Below, in pieces: positions 6,215 to 13,569 of a stretch of 20,591 bases of DNA. The notes below the pieces were generated by a model. The model did not search any database. It was not told the DNA's origin and worked only from the letters and a program-made list of their open reading frames with translations. Source of the stretch: an uncultured Methanobrevibacter sp. (GTDB lineage: Archaea; Methanobacteriota; Methanobacteria; Methanobacteriales; Methanobacteriaceae); contig NZ_CALCYR010000014.1 in NCBI RefSeq assembly GCF_937906425.1, positions 1 through 20,591 of the forward strand, read 5' to 3'. The position numbers were made by a program, and so were the translations under genes. Positions within the stretch are counted from its first letter, which is position 1, and each line of letters opens with the position of its first letter.

Positions 6215-7498
6215 ATGGATTTAAATATTAAAATAAACGATAAAGGCCATTTAGACATTGGCGGTGCTGATGCATGCGAACTTGTAGAGCAATATGGCAC
6301 TCCTGTCTATGTAATTGATGAAGAGAGAATTAGAGATAATTATAATAGATTTTATAATGCTTTTACTAAATTTTATCCAAAATTCAAAGTATTCTATGCA
6401 TGCAAAGCTAATACAAACATGTCTGTTCTTAAAATCCTTGAAGATGAAGGATGTTGCATTGATGCAGTATCTCCTGGAGAAGTCTACATCTGTAAAAAAA
6501 TGGGATTCTCTGGAGACAGAATCTTATTCACTGGTAACAACATCAGAAATGATGAAATGGACTATGTAAACAGTGAAGATGTAATATTGAACATTGATTC
6601 AGTTTCTGCACTTAAGAGATTGGCTGAAAGCATTGACCCTAAGGGCAAAAAAATCTCCTTCAGGGTAAACCCTATGGTAGGTGCAGGACACCATGGTCAC
6701 TGCATTACCGGTGGAGAAATGAGTAAATTCGGTATTATGGAAACTGAAGCAGTGGAAATCTATACCTTAGCTAAGGAATTAGGTTTTGAACCTGTAGGTA
6801 TGCATTCCCACATCGGTTCAGGTATTTTAGACCCGGAACCATTTAAGTTAGCTATTGAATCTACCATGAACATTGCCGGTAAGGTTCACAAGGAAGCCGG
6901 AATTGACTTTGAATTCATTGACTTCGGTGGGGGAGTTGGAATTCCTTACACTCCTGAAGAGGAATTGCTCGACTTGGAGCACTTTGCTGAAGAAAACGTA
7001 AAATTATTCAAGGAAAAACTTGAGGAATTTGACATGGGAGAACCTACATTATACCTTGAACCTGGCAGATACATTGTCGGTGACGCTTCCGTTCTTTTGG
7101 TTGAAGTAAACAGTGTAAAGGAAAGTTACAGAAAATTCATCGGTGTAGATGCAGGATTCAATACCTTGCTCAGACCTGCCATGTATGATTCCTACCATCA
7201 CATTGTAGTTGCAAACAAGATGAATGAGGAAGCTAGCCAAACCGTTGATGTAGCAGGAAACGTTTGTGAATCCGGAGACTTGTTTGCAAGGGACAGACCT
7301 CTTCCAGACATTGAGGAAGGAGACATTTTAGGAATCTTAAATGCAGGAGCTTATGGTTACACAATGGCTTCAAATTACAATACAAGACCTCTTCCAGCTG
7401 AAGTTCTTGTTAAAAATGGTGAAAGCTTTGTAATTCGTGAAGCACAAACAATCGATGACATTTTTGAAAAACAATCTATTCCAGAACACTTACAATAA
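6215..7498 (+). CDS. lysA: Diaminopimelate decarboxylase (LysA)
   Basis: 427 residues, full length for a fold-III PLP decarboxylase, which converts meso-diaminopimelate to L-lysine and CO2, the last step of lysine synthesis. Seen: PLP lysine K64 in FYACKANTN; H197/H199 in GMHSHIGSG; phosphate-binding GGG at 238-240; EPGRYIV (282-288); the dimer-interface C351-E352 in CESGDLFARDRPLP, which supplies the catalytic cysteine and substrate-binding glutamate; Y380 in GAYGYTMASNYN. I choose ATG 6215 (MDLNIKINDKGH) because GGAGG at 6204-6208 is correctly spaced for it; the upstream in-frame ATG 6191 (MIFTRRL) precedes that site. Followed after 35 nt by dapF on the same strand, so the two are very likely one operon. 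Lysine is also needed for the pseudomurein wall in this archaeal order. Confidence 0.96.
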   Translation: MDLNIKINDKGHLDIGGADACELVEQYGTPVYVIDEERIRDNYNRFYNAFTKFYPKFKVFYACKANTNMSVLKILEDEGCCIDAVSPGEVYICKKMGFSGDRILFTGNNIRNDEMDYVNSEDVILNIDSVSALKRLAESIDPKGKKISFRVNPMVGAGHHGHCITGGEMSKFGIMETEAVEIYTLAKELGFEPVGMHSHIGSGILDPEPFKLAIESTMNIAGKVHKEAGIDFEFIDFGGGVGIPYTPEEELLDLEHFAEENVKLFKEKLEEFDMGEPTLYLEPGRYIVGDASVLLVEVNSVKESYRKFIGVDAGFNTLLRPAMYDSYHHIVVANKMNEEASQTVDVAGNVCESGDLFARDRPLPDIEEGDILGILNAGAYGYTMASNYNTRPLPAEVLVKNGESFVIREAQTIDDIFEKQSIPEHLQ

Positions 7499-7533
7499 GT
7501 GTTTCTTTATTTTTCTTTTGATTCGGTGATAAA

Positions 7534-8397
7534 ATGGTGAATTTAAAGGGTTTAAAATTTGCTAAAATGCATGGAATTGGTAATGATTTTCCAATTATTG
7601 ATGAAAGTAAAGGGGAAGTAATTCCAGAGGCAGACAAGGCTGAAGCATGCCGTATTCTTTGTCATAGAAACTTTGGCGTTGGCGGAGATGGAGTATTGTT
7701 TGTTGTACCATCTGACGTTGCAGACATCGGATACAGAATGTTCAATCCTGATGGATCTGAAGCTGAAATGTGTGGAAACGGTATTCGCTGCTTTGGAGAT
7801 TTTGTTTACAGAAACAAGATTGTTGAAAAGGACACAATGACTGTTGAAACCAAGTCCGGAATCAAGACCATTGAAATCACTCTTGAAGATGGGGAACCTG
7901 TATTGTTTAAGGTTAATATGGGCAAATCCACTTTTAAGACAGAAGAGATTCCAATGATTGCAGATGAAGAAGAGTTTGTTGATGGCGATTTGGAAGTAAT
8001 TGACACTACATTCAAGGCAAGTTGTGTAAATGTTGGCAATCCTCATGCAATTCTCTTTGTTGATGATGTTGATTCTGTAGACATTGATAAATATGGTCCG
8101 GCCATTGAATGTCATGAAGTTTTCCCTGAAAAGATCAATGTTCATTTTGTTGAGGTAATCAGCAAAAATGAGGGAAAGATGAGAACTTGGGAAAGAGGTG
8201 CTGGTGTAACTCTTGCATGCGGTACCGGTGCAACTTCAACAGCTCTTGCTGGAGTAAAATTAGGTCTTTTTGATAAGGAAGTTCTTCTTCACTTGCCTGG
8301 TGGAGATTTAGAGTTTGAAGTCTATGAAGAAGAGGGAGAACTCGGTGCATTTATGAAAGGACCTGCACAATTAGTATTCACTGCTGAATACCAATAA
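7534..8397 (+). CDS. dapF: Diaminopimelate epimerase (DapF)
   Basis: 287 residues. A PLP-independent racemase that turns LL-diaminopimelate into the meso form, the substrate of LysA directly upstream. Seen: KMHGIGNDF (11-19), first catalytic cysteine C80 in NPDGSEAEMCGNGIRCFG, NVGNPHAIL (167-174), and second catalytic cysteine C229 in WERGAGVTLACGTGA. The substrate-binding E220-R221 pair is kept; the usual Glu in GAGET is Val here, a position not among the established ligands. Start ATG 7534 has GGTGA with a 4-nt gap. Lysine synthesis from LL-diaminopimelate fits the diaminopimelate aminotransferase (DapL) route known in methanogens; no dapL is in this window. The gene ends in a T-tract repeat array facing a convergent gene. 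Confidence 0.96.
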   Translation: MVNLKGLKFAKMHGIGNDFPIIDESKGEVIPEADKAEACRILCHRNFGVGGDGVLFVVPSDVADIGYRMFNPDGSEAEMCGNGIRCFGDFVYRNKIVEKDTMTVETKSGIKTIEITLEDGEPVLFKVNMGKSTFKTEEIPMIADEEEFVDGDLEVIDTTFKASCVNVGNPHAILFVDDVDSVDIDKYGPAIECHEVFPEKINVHFVEVISKNEGKMRTWERGAGVTLACGTGATSTALAGVKLGLFDKEVLLHLPGGDLEFEVYEEEGELGAFMKGPAQLVFTAEYQ

Positions 8398-8451
8398 AAT
8401 TTATTGTTTTTAAATAATAACTTTTATTTTTTCTTATTTTCTTATTTTCTT

Positions 8452-8504
8452 TTTTTACTATTTTTACTATTTTTACTATTTTTACTATTTTTACTATTTT
8501 TACT
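8452..8504 (+). repeat. 9-bp T-tract tandem array after dapF, probable terminator
   Basis: Five perfect copies of TTTTTACTA (8452-8496) plus a sixth partial copy (8497-8504), starting 55 nt after the dapF stop. Each unit delivers a U5 tract to the dapF transcript. Archaeal termination depends on U-tracts (with FttA/aCPSF1), so a reiterated terminator is the natural reading. The remainder of 8398-8665 is T-rich on the plus strand and has no gene. Confidence 0.8.
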
Positions 8505-8665
8505 TTTTTCTTATTTTTAGTATTTTATTTATTTTAATTCTTTTTTTACAATTTTTATCATTTTCTAGCTTTTTAGAAGTTAATTTTTAATCTTTGATTT
8601 CAATTTTTCTAATTTTTTTAGTTTATTATTATTTTTTTATTTTAGTTTTTCTAATTTTTTTGAGA

Positions 8666-9394
8666 TTATAAGTCTTTAATCAATTCCTTTCCAGTCGGAA
8701 TTCCAAGATATTCCTTTGTGTAAGGACAGGCAAGGCCGCATTTGGCACATAAACTGTTTCCATTTGTTCTTTTCATTTCTGATTTAATGAATTCAAAACA
8801 TTTTTCAGCTTCAAAATATTCCTCTCTTTCACGTCTTGAATTCCATTTAACCTCATTTATTGCATCAACCGGACAAATGTCCTGACATTCGCTGCAGTCA
8901 TCACATTTTGAATCGTCTATAGGTGTACCTACCTTTATTGGCATATCTGTTAAAAGGGTTGATATTCTAAGTGCTGCACCATATTTCGGATTAATTAAAA
9001 GTGCACATCTTCCAATCCAACCAAGTCCTGACCTTGTTCCTGTTGTCTTGTGAGGAATCTTGCTTGCCAAATCCTTCAGTTCTCCTGCAACCCTTTCTCT
9101 GGATATTGCAAGAGCATTGTAGTTCATTGTGTTTTTAATGTATTCCTCTCCATCCAGAATGATGTCATTTAATTCAATTGCCACTTTTTTCATTGCGGCT
9201 ACATAAATGGATTGATCATCGGTATAGATTGTCTTTAAGGCCTCCTTTTCTATTGGAATGCCGATTATTATGCTGTTTGGATATTCCTTTGGAACATTTT
9301 CAATATTTTCCAAACTTGCAAATCCCACTACTTTAGCACCTTTTGACTTAAGGTACTCCTCTATTTCCCTTGAGTTTTTTTCCTCTAAATTCAT
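8666..9394 (-). CDS. QueG-like double [4Fe-4S] cluster protein
   Basis: 242 residues related to the catalytic and ferredoxin part of epoxyqueuosine reductase (QueG), but about 100 residues shorter than that enzyme. Seen: GLGWIGRCALLINPKYGAAL (123-142), the family signature; first cluster C164-xx-C167-xx-C170-xxx-C174-P; second cluster C216-xx-C219-xxx-C223-P, with C199 as the likely remaining ligand. No membrane segment or signal. QueG binds a cobalamin in addition to two clusters; whether this shorter archaeal relative does is not visible. Archaea make archaeosine rather than queuosine, so a QueG reaction is not expected; electron transfer or reductive activation of a corrinoid protein is possible but unproven. 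The start ATG 9392-9394 follows AAGGA. Convergent with dapF. Confidence 0.82.
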   Translation of the reverse strand: MNLEEKNSREIEEYLKSKGAKVVGFASLENIENVPKEYPNSIIIGIPIEKEALKTIYTDDQSIYVAAMKKVAIELNDIILDGEEYIKNTMNYNALAISRERVAGELKDLASKIPHKTTGTRSGLGWIGRCALLINPKYGAALRISTLLTDMPIKVGTPIDDSKCDDCSECQDICPVDAINEVKWNSRREREEYFEAEKCFEFIKSEMKRTNGNSLCAKCGLACPYTKEYLGIPTGKELIKDL

Positions 9395-9435
9395 AGTATT
9401 GTCCTTTTGTTTTTATTTAAAAATCGCTAGATTTT

Positions 9436-9457
9436 TTTGTTTATTGCTATAAACAAA
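9436..9457 (-). promoter_or_regulatory. Palindrome in the promoter region of the QueG-like gene
   Basis: TTTGTTTAT (9436-9444), TGCT, ATAAACAAA (9449-9457): perfect 9-bp arms, 41 nt before the start codon at 9394. On the coding strand TATAGTTTG and a further ATTTATAG lie just upstream, so it overlaps or abuts the likely TATA region. A candidate operator. The rest of the 293-nt spacer to 9687 shows no gene. Confidence 0.45.
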
Positions 9458-9687
9458 CTATAAATTTTTTTGATTGGCAAATTTAGCTTTAATCAGATAA
9501 TATTTTATTATTTCTTTTATTAAACTTATTCTTAATTCAGTTATTTATTCAATGATGTTTATTTCATTTTTATTTTATGATGAAGTTTGTGTTAATTTAT
9601 TTTTATTTTAATAGGTTGAATTTGATATTAATTCATGGTTTTTAGAAAATAATTGATTTTAAATCATTATAAAAATAAGCGGTCTTT

Positions 9688-10278
9688 TTAAATCTTGTAT
9701 GCATTGATTAAAACGATGTCCTCAAAGAAAAAGTGTTCTGATTTAGCTATTTCTGCTATAAATCCATTTGCATCAAGCATATCCAAGGTCTTTTCATTGT
9801 CTGAAAGTGAGGACTGAATTATCTGGACAATTCCCTTTTCATTTAAATGATTGGAGACTTGATTTAAGAATTCATCTATAACTTTTCTTCCATTTAATCC
9901 GCCGTCAAATGCATAATTTAAATCATCTTCTATAATGTCTTCAGTATCAGTTGGCAGATATGGAGTATTAAATAGAATTACATCAAACTTTTCATCTTTA
10001 ACTGGCTCAAATAGATTTCCAAACTTAAGGTTTATGTTATTTATCTTGTTTAGTTTAAAGTTCTTTTCTGCAAGTTCCAAGGCATTGTAGTTAATGTCTG
10101 TTGCAGTTACATCATCTGTAAGTAAACTTGCATACATTGAAACAAGACCAGATCCGGTTCCTATTTCCAATACTTTCATTCCCTCCTTTATTTCAAGGTT
10201 TTCAGCTAAAAGGAATGTGTCATCTGAGGGAGTGTAAACCAAATCGTCTGTTTCTATTTCAAACTTGCCCATTTTCAT
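9688..10278 (-). CDS. HemK2/Mtq2-type protein methyltransferase
   Basis: 196 residues, class-I SAM methyltransferase of the HemK2 (Mtq2) group, which N5-methylates the glutamine of the GGQ motif in the archaeal/eukaryotic release factor aRF1. Seen: VYTPSDDTFLL (14-24), a HemK2 hallmark; SAM-binding VLEIGTGSGLVS (36-47); acidic D61 after strand 2 (TATDINYNAL); motif IV N104-T-P-Y107-LPT; then LNYAFDGGLNGRKVIDEFL. Motif IV is NTPY instead of the common NPPY; the Asn, Pro and Tyr that hold the glutamine are kept. Length matches archaeal members, with no N-terminal domain like bacterial PrmC. Start ATG 10276-10278 follows AAGGT; a second ATG two codons on is possible. It is the last gene of the srp54...ksgA cluster; its promoter/leader DNA is duplicated upstream. 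Confidence 0.88.
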   Translation of the reverse strand: MKMGKFEIETDDLVYTPSDDTFLLAENLEIKEGMKVLEIGTGSGLVSMYASLLTDDVTATDINYNALELAEKNFKLNKINNINLKFGNLFEPVKDEKFDVILFNTPYLPTDTEDIIEDDLNYAFDGGLNGRKVIDEFLNQVSNHLNEKGIVQIIQSSLSDNEKTLDMLDANGFIAEIAKSEHFFFEDIVLINAYKI

Positions 10279-10416
10279 TGTTTTTACCTTAGAAGTTTTT
10301 TATAAATTATTCTTTGATTTTTTTATTAAATCTATTTTTATTGTTTTTACCTTAAGTTTTTTATAAATTATTCTTTGGTTTTTTTATTAAATCTATTTTT
10401 GTTGTTTTTATACCTT
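10278..10416 (-). repeat. 63-bp tandem duplication of the hemK2 leader/promoter
   Basis: Copy one 10278-10340 and copy two 10341-10401 are nearly identical; a third partial copy runs to about 10416. Each copy carries, on the minus strand, a TATA-like AATTTATAAAAAA about 20 nt before AAGGTAAAAACA, which in copy one is the real ribosome site ending at the hemK2 ATG. So both the putative promoter and the ribosome site are repeated between ksgA and hemK2. Confidence 0.8.
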
Positions 10417-10461
10417 ATTTCAATTCTTTTATAAGTTTTTTTTAAGTATTATTTAAATAAA

Positions 10462-11328
10462 TCATAAATTGTCCTTTAATAAACAAGACAATTCCATAAT
10501 CTTTTCCGGAGATAGATTTATAGTCCTTTCAAGCAAATATTCCTTAACAATAGGATTTTCATCTTCCAAGTCATTTAAGATTTGTTTTAATTCTTTTTTG
10601 TCCTTAAATCCAATTATGTGTCTTGAATCTATTAAAGCGTTTCTTGCCTTCTTGTTTTTGTGCTGGAACAATGCCTTGACCACTTTTGAATAGGCCTTAA
10701 AGTCTTCCTCACTTATATTGCTTTTTTTAGGCTTTAGCTCAATGACTGAAGAGTCCACCTTTGGGCTTGGGATAAAAGATTCTGGTGAAACCCTTGTTAA
10801 GAACTTAACATCTGCCTTGAAGTATAGCATTGCAGAAAGTCTGGAATACTGTTTTGTTCCAAGCTTGGCGTTCATGCGGTCTGCAAATTCCTTTTGATAC
10901 ATTAGAATTCCAGTTTCAAAATCATAATTTAGGAACTTAAAGCTGATTGGTGAGGATATTTGATATGGCAGGTTTGAAACGATTTTATTGAATTTGGGAA
11001 AATCAACCTTTACTGCATCTTCATTGATAAGTTCTACATTGTCAATATTTTCATCTTCAAGACGTTTTTTAAGAATATTGAAGATTTTTGTGTCTTGTTC
11101 AATGCTTATGACCTTCCTGGACCTTTTTGCAAGTTCCAAGGTTAATGTGCCTATTCCAGGACCTATTTCCAAAACAGTGTCATTCTTGTTGAGATTTGCA
11201 TAATTGATGATTTTTTGCCTTTTAAAATCGTCTATAAGGTAATTCTGTCCTAGATTTTTATTTAATTTAATATCATTTTCCTGTAAAATTAGTTTGGTTT
11301 CTTTAGCCAATGATATTCTTTCTGACAA
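10462..11328 (-). CDS. ksgA: 16S rRNA dimethyladenosine transferase (KsgA/Dim1)
   Basis: 288 residues; transfers four methyl groups to two adjacent adenines in the 3' terminal helix of 16S rRNA during late 30S assembly, and is conserved in all domains. Seen: LNKNLGQNYLIDD (22-34, normally GQNFL), SAM-binding VLEIGPGIGTLTLELA (52-67), E77 ending strand 2 (ISIEQD), D104 in NEDAVKVDF, and the catalytic N119-L-P-Y122. C-terminal helical domain (SPKVDSSVIELKP onward) is complete. The start codon is TTG at 11326-11328, supported by GGTGA exactly 4 nt upstream, the same gap as at other genes here; no ATG fits. Sits between DUF655 and hemK2 in the conserved euryarchaeal order. Confidence 0.94.
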   Translation of the reverse strand: MSERISLAKETKLILQENDIKLNKNLGQNYLIDDFKRQKIINYANLNKNDTVLEIGPGIGTLTLELAKRSRKVISIEQDTKIFNILKKRLEDENIDNVELINEDAVKVDFPKFNKIVSNLPYQISSPISFKFLNYDFETGILMYQKEFADRMNAKLGTKQYSRLSAMLYFKADVKFLTRVSPESFIPSPKVDSSVIELKPKKSNISEEDFKAYSKVVKALFQHKNKKARNALIDSRHIIGFKDKKELKQILNDLEDENPIVKEYLLERTINLSPEKIMELSCLLKDNL

Positions 11329-11354
11329 TTAATCACCTTTTTTGCAAGGATTTT

Positions 11355-11388
11355 TAAAAAAAGAAATTTGATGAGTAAAAAACTCATC
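11355..11388 (-). terminator. Hairpin plus T-run between DUF655 and ksgA
   Basis: GATGAGT (11370-11376) and ACTCATC (11382-11388) form a 7-bp stem with a 5-nt loop; on the minus strand it is followed by AAATTTC and seven T's, 30 nt before the ksgA ribosome site. It looks like an intrinsic terminator or attenuating hairpin inside the cluster. Confidence 0.5.
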
Positions 11389-11481
11389 TTAAATAAAATT
11401 AAAAAAAATAAAAATGGATTAGATTAAAAATAAGGTTTAAACTTAAATTTAAACTCTGATTTTATTTGTGCCATTTTATTT

Positions 11482-12225
11482 TTAATTTTCTTTGTTTTGA
11501 TTTCGTTTAGCATTATTGCCTTTATTATTCTTATTATAATTTTTATTGTTTCTTCTGTTCCTGTTGTTTTTTCTTCCTCTGTATTTTCTGTTTCTGTTTT
11601 TTCTTCTGTTGGAAGGGTGTCTGCTAGGAACTTGAGTAAACATATAGTATTTCTTCTTACCTCTCTTGACTTGGGTTGTGTCCAATTCAAGTTTTACTCT
11701 TTTTGCAAGCATTTCAACAGGATCTCCAAGAAGGGGAACTCTTTCCTTCAAGTCCTTAAAGTCTTTGAAAGGCTCTTTTTTCCTCTCGTCAAGAATCATT
11801 TTGGTATGTTTTTTACCGATTCCAGGAATCAATTCCAATTTATGCATTTTAATGTTTAGGGAATCGATTTCATTAAAGAACTTTATGTAAATTTCTTCCT
11901 TGGATTCAATAATTTCCTTGATTGCATATTCCAATTCGATTCTGCTTGTTGCAGTAAGATTTTCATAGTCCAATAATCCTTTTACTCTGTTTACCTTATC
12001 CCTTTTACCAGAGCCTATATAGACTTTTTCATGTATTTCTAGATCTATGTCCTTCTTTGGAGTAACTTCGATTAATGTAAATTTATCTACACCTATTGCC
12101 TGTGCAATTGGTTTTCCATTAACTGTTGGTCTTTCTGGATTTATGTATCCAAATTTAAGATAATCTAAAATTATGACATTCTCTTCTTTTTTTGGATTAG
12201 GATTATCAATGTTTGGATTATCCAT
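11482..12225 (-). CDS. DUF655 family nucleic-acid-binding protein with Asn/Arg/Lys tail
   Basis: 247 residues. DUF655 proteins are archaeal, uncharacterised, and almost always encoded between rpoF and ksgA, which suggests a role in RNA or ribosome biology. Seen: N-terminal DUF655 domain (18-120; ILDYLKFGYINPERPTVNGKP, then FTLIEVTPKK), a helix-hairpin-helix motif (128-175; LELIPGIGKKHTKMILDER and ERVPLLGDP) typical of non-specific nucleic-acid binding, and a 44-residue tail from about 204 made almost only of Asn, Arg and Lys, surely disordered and strongly basic. I start at ATG 12223-12225 (MDNPNIDNPN): GAGGTG at 12232-12237 is its ribosome site, and the in-frame GTG at 12232-12234 is part of that site. 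Function unknown. Confidence 0.88.
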   Translation of the reverse strand: MDNPNIDNPNPKKEENVIILDYLKFGYINPERPTVNGKPIAQAIGVDKFTLIEVTPKKDIDLEIHEKVYIGSGKRDKVNRVKGLLDYENLTATSRIELEYAIKEIIESKEEIYIKFFNEIDSLNIKMHKLELIPGIGKKHTKMILDERKKEPFKDFKDLKERVPLLGDPVEMLAKRVKLELDTTQVKRGKKKYYMFTQVPSRHPSNRRKNRNRKYRGRKNNRNRRNNKNYNKNNKGNNAKRNQNKEN

Positions 12226-12680
12226 ATATAACACCTCATTAAATATTTCATTAAATTGTTAAATGTTTAGATTAATTAAAATCGTATATTACCTTAAAAT
12301 TAATCAATTTTTTTAAATTTTTATATATTTTTCCTTAAATTAAATGATTTTTACAAATCTTTACTTAATATAATATTATTATATTTTTATTTTATTATTA
12401 TTTATAATTTTATTATTTTTTAGTTAAATATTTGAGTTTTGATTAGTTATTTTCAATGACTTTTATTTTTTTAAATGAATATTTGAAAAATTTTTAGAGT
12501 ATTGTTAAATATTAAAATAGTTTAAAAGTAGTAAAATAAGTTATAATTGCTTACATGTTTTTATTATTAGTTTAAAATAGTTTATAACTAGTATAATAAG
12601 TTATAAATAGTTATTATTAGATTAAATAGTTTTAAATAAGTAAAATAATAAAATAAGTAAAATAAATTAAAAATAAATAA

Positions 12681-12770
12681 AATGGATAAAAATGTATAAA
12701 AATGTATAAAAATGTATAAAAATAGATAAAAATAGATAAAAATAGATAAAAATAGATAAAAATAGTTAAA
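12681..12770. repeat. 10-bp phased A/T-tract array after rpoF
   Basis: Nine consecutive 10-bp units: AATGGATAAA once, AATGTATAAA three times, AATAGATAAA four times, AATAGTTAAA once; the pattern decays on both sides. On the minus (sense) strand this reads TTTTTATCTA / TTTTTATACA. It lies in the 629-nt spacer 12226-12854 between rpoF and DUF655, 85 nt after the rpoF stop. A five-base A-tract every 10 bp predicts strong DNA curvature; in RNA it gives reiterated U5 tracts. The rest of the spacer is AT-rich with no gene seen; it must hold the DUF655 promoter. Confidence 0.85.
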
Positions 12771-12854
12771 ATAGTTAAAAATATTAAAAATAGTAGATAC
12801 TGGGTAGAAAAAAATTAAAAAGTAGAAAAAAAGAAAAAATAAGAAATATGTGAT

Positions 12855-13211
12855 TTATATGAATAAATCATCTTCGATATTTATTTCGTATTTTTCTATA
12901 ATTTCAAGAATTTCCTTCATTTCATCGTTTGAAGGAGTATTTCTTTCTTTTGCAAAAATTAATCTTAAGTCTGCCATGTCTCTAGGGAGAATGTCAGCCA
13001 TACGAACAGCTAGTTTATGGTCTACATAAGCTTCGAGTTCTTGGATTAATTTTTCAGTATCTTCAAGGGAAAGTTTACTTAGACTGCTTGCATGAGCTAA
13101 AGTTAAATTTTGTTCATAGCTAAGTTCATGTTTTTCAGAAAATTCTTCAAGAATTTCTTTCACTTTCGCTGCAGGTATAGGCTCAGTTTCTAATGTTTTT
13201 TTCCCAATCAT
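12855..13211 (-). CDS. rpoF: RNA polymerase subunit F (Rpb4-like, RpoF)
   Basis: 118 residues; the archaeal homologue of eukaryotic Rpb4, which with RpoE (Rpb7) forms the stalk of RNA polymerase that aids open-complex formation and binds emerging RNA. Seen: MIGKKTLETEPIPAAKVKEIL at the N-terminus, typical of RpoF, then the helical HRDC-like core (LSYEQNLTLAHASSLSKL, LIQELEAYVDHKLAVRMADILPRDMADLRLIFAKER), ending NDEMKEILEIIEKY. I prefer ATG 13209-13211, which has AGTGAG just upstream; an in-frame GTG at 13218-13220 would overlap the rpl21e stop (GTGA) and add three residues but has no ribosome site. Translationally linked to rpl21e, as in most euryarchaea. Confidence 0.95.
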   Translation of the reverse strand: MIGKKTLETEPIPAAKVKEILEEFSEKHELSYEQNLTLAHASSLSKLSLEDTEKLIQELEAYVDHKLAVRMADILPRDMADLRLIFAKERNTPSNDEMKEILEIIEKYEINIEDDLFI

Positions 13212-13216
13212 TATAC

Positions 13217-13507
13217 TCACTCTTGTAATTTTAAGTGTTCTGGAGTTACAATTAATTCTTTAGCTTTATTACCATCTTTTAATGCAAGTATGTATGCTTT
13301 ACCTTTTTTATCAACTACTTTTGCAGTTTTTCCGTGGAATCTGGAATGTGGTTGACCTTTTTGAATACTTGGATCGATGATAATGTGTACTAAATCACCG
13401 TTTTCAAATTGTTGAATTTTTCTTGTAATCGGATTTGAACGACCAGGTCTTACTTTTTTGGTCAATTTTTTTCTACTTCTACTTTTAAATCCTCTGGATC
13501 TTTGCAT
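13217..13507 (-). CDS. rpl21e: Large-subunit ribosomal protein L21e
   Basis: 96 residues, full length. A 50S protein shared by archaea and eukaryotes and absent from bacteria, with an SH3-like barrel and a basic N-terminal extension that threads into 23S rRNA. Seen: MQRSRGFKSRSRKKLTKK at the N-terminus, FENGDLVHIIIDPSIQKGQPHSRFHGKTAKVV in the barrel, ending ELIVTPEHLKL. Start ATG 13505-13507 with GAGAGGTAA 4 nt upstream. First gene of an rpl21e-rpoF pair; its stop touches the rpoF start region. Upstream TATA-like AGATATAAAAT (minus strand, 13556-13566) would give a leader near 25 nt. Confidence 0.96.
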   Translation of the reverse strand: MQRSRGFKSRSRKKLTKKVRPGRSNPITRKIQQFENGDLVHIIIDPSIQKGQPHSRFHGKTAKVVDKKGKAYILALKDGNKAKELIVTPEHLKLQE

Positions 13508-13569
13508 TTTATTACCTCTCTTAAATAGTTAGTATTAAAATATAAAACCCATCATTTTATATCTTTTTA

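Noticed and set aside
7552..8145. 197-codon minus-strand open frame opposite dapF
   Set aside because: It lies wholly antisense to a gene with intact catalytic motifs, has an implausible composition (many Ile, Asn, Phe, Cys) and no recognisable domain.
12681..12770. Replication origin iterons or ORB elements
   Set aside because: The units are simple A/T 10-mers between rpoF and DUF655; no cdc6/orc1 gene and no G-rich ORB motif is nearby.
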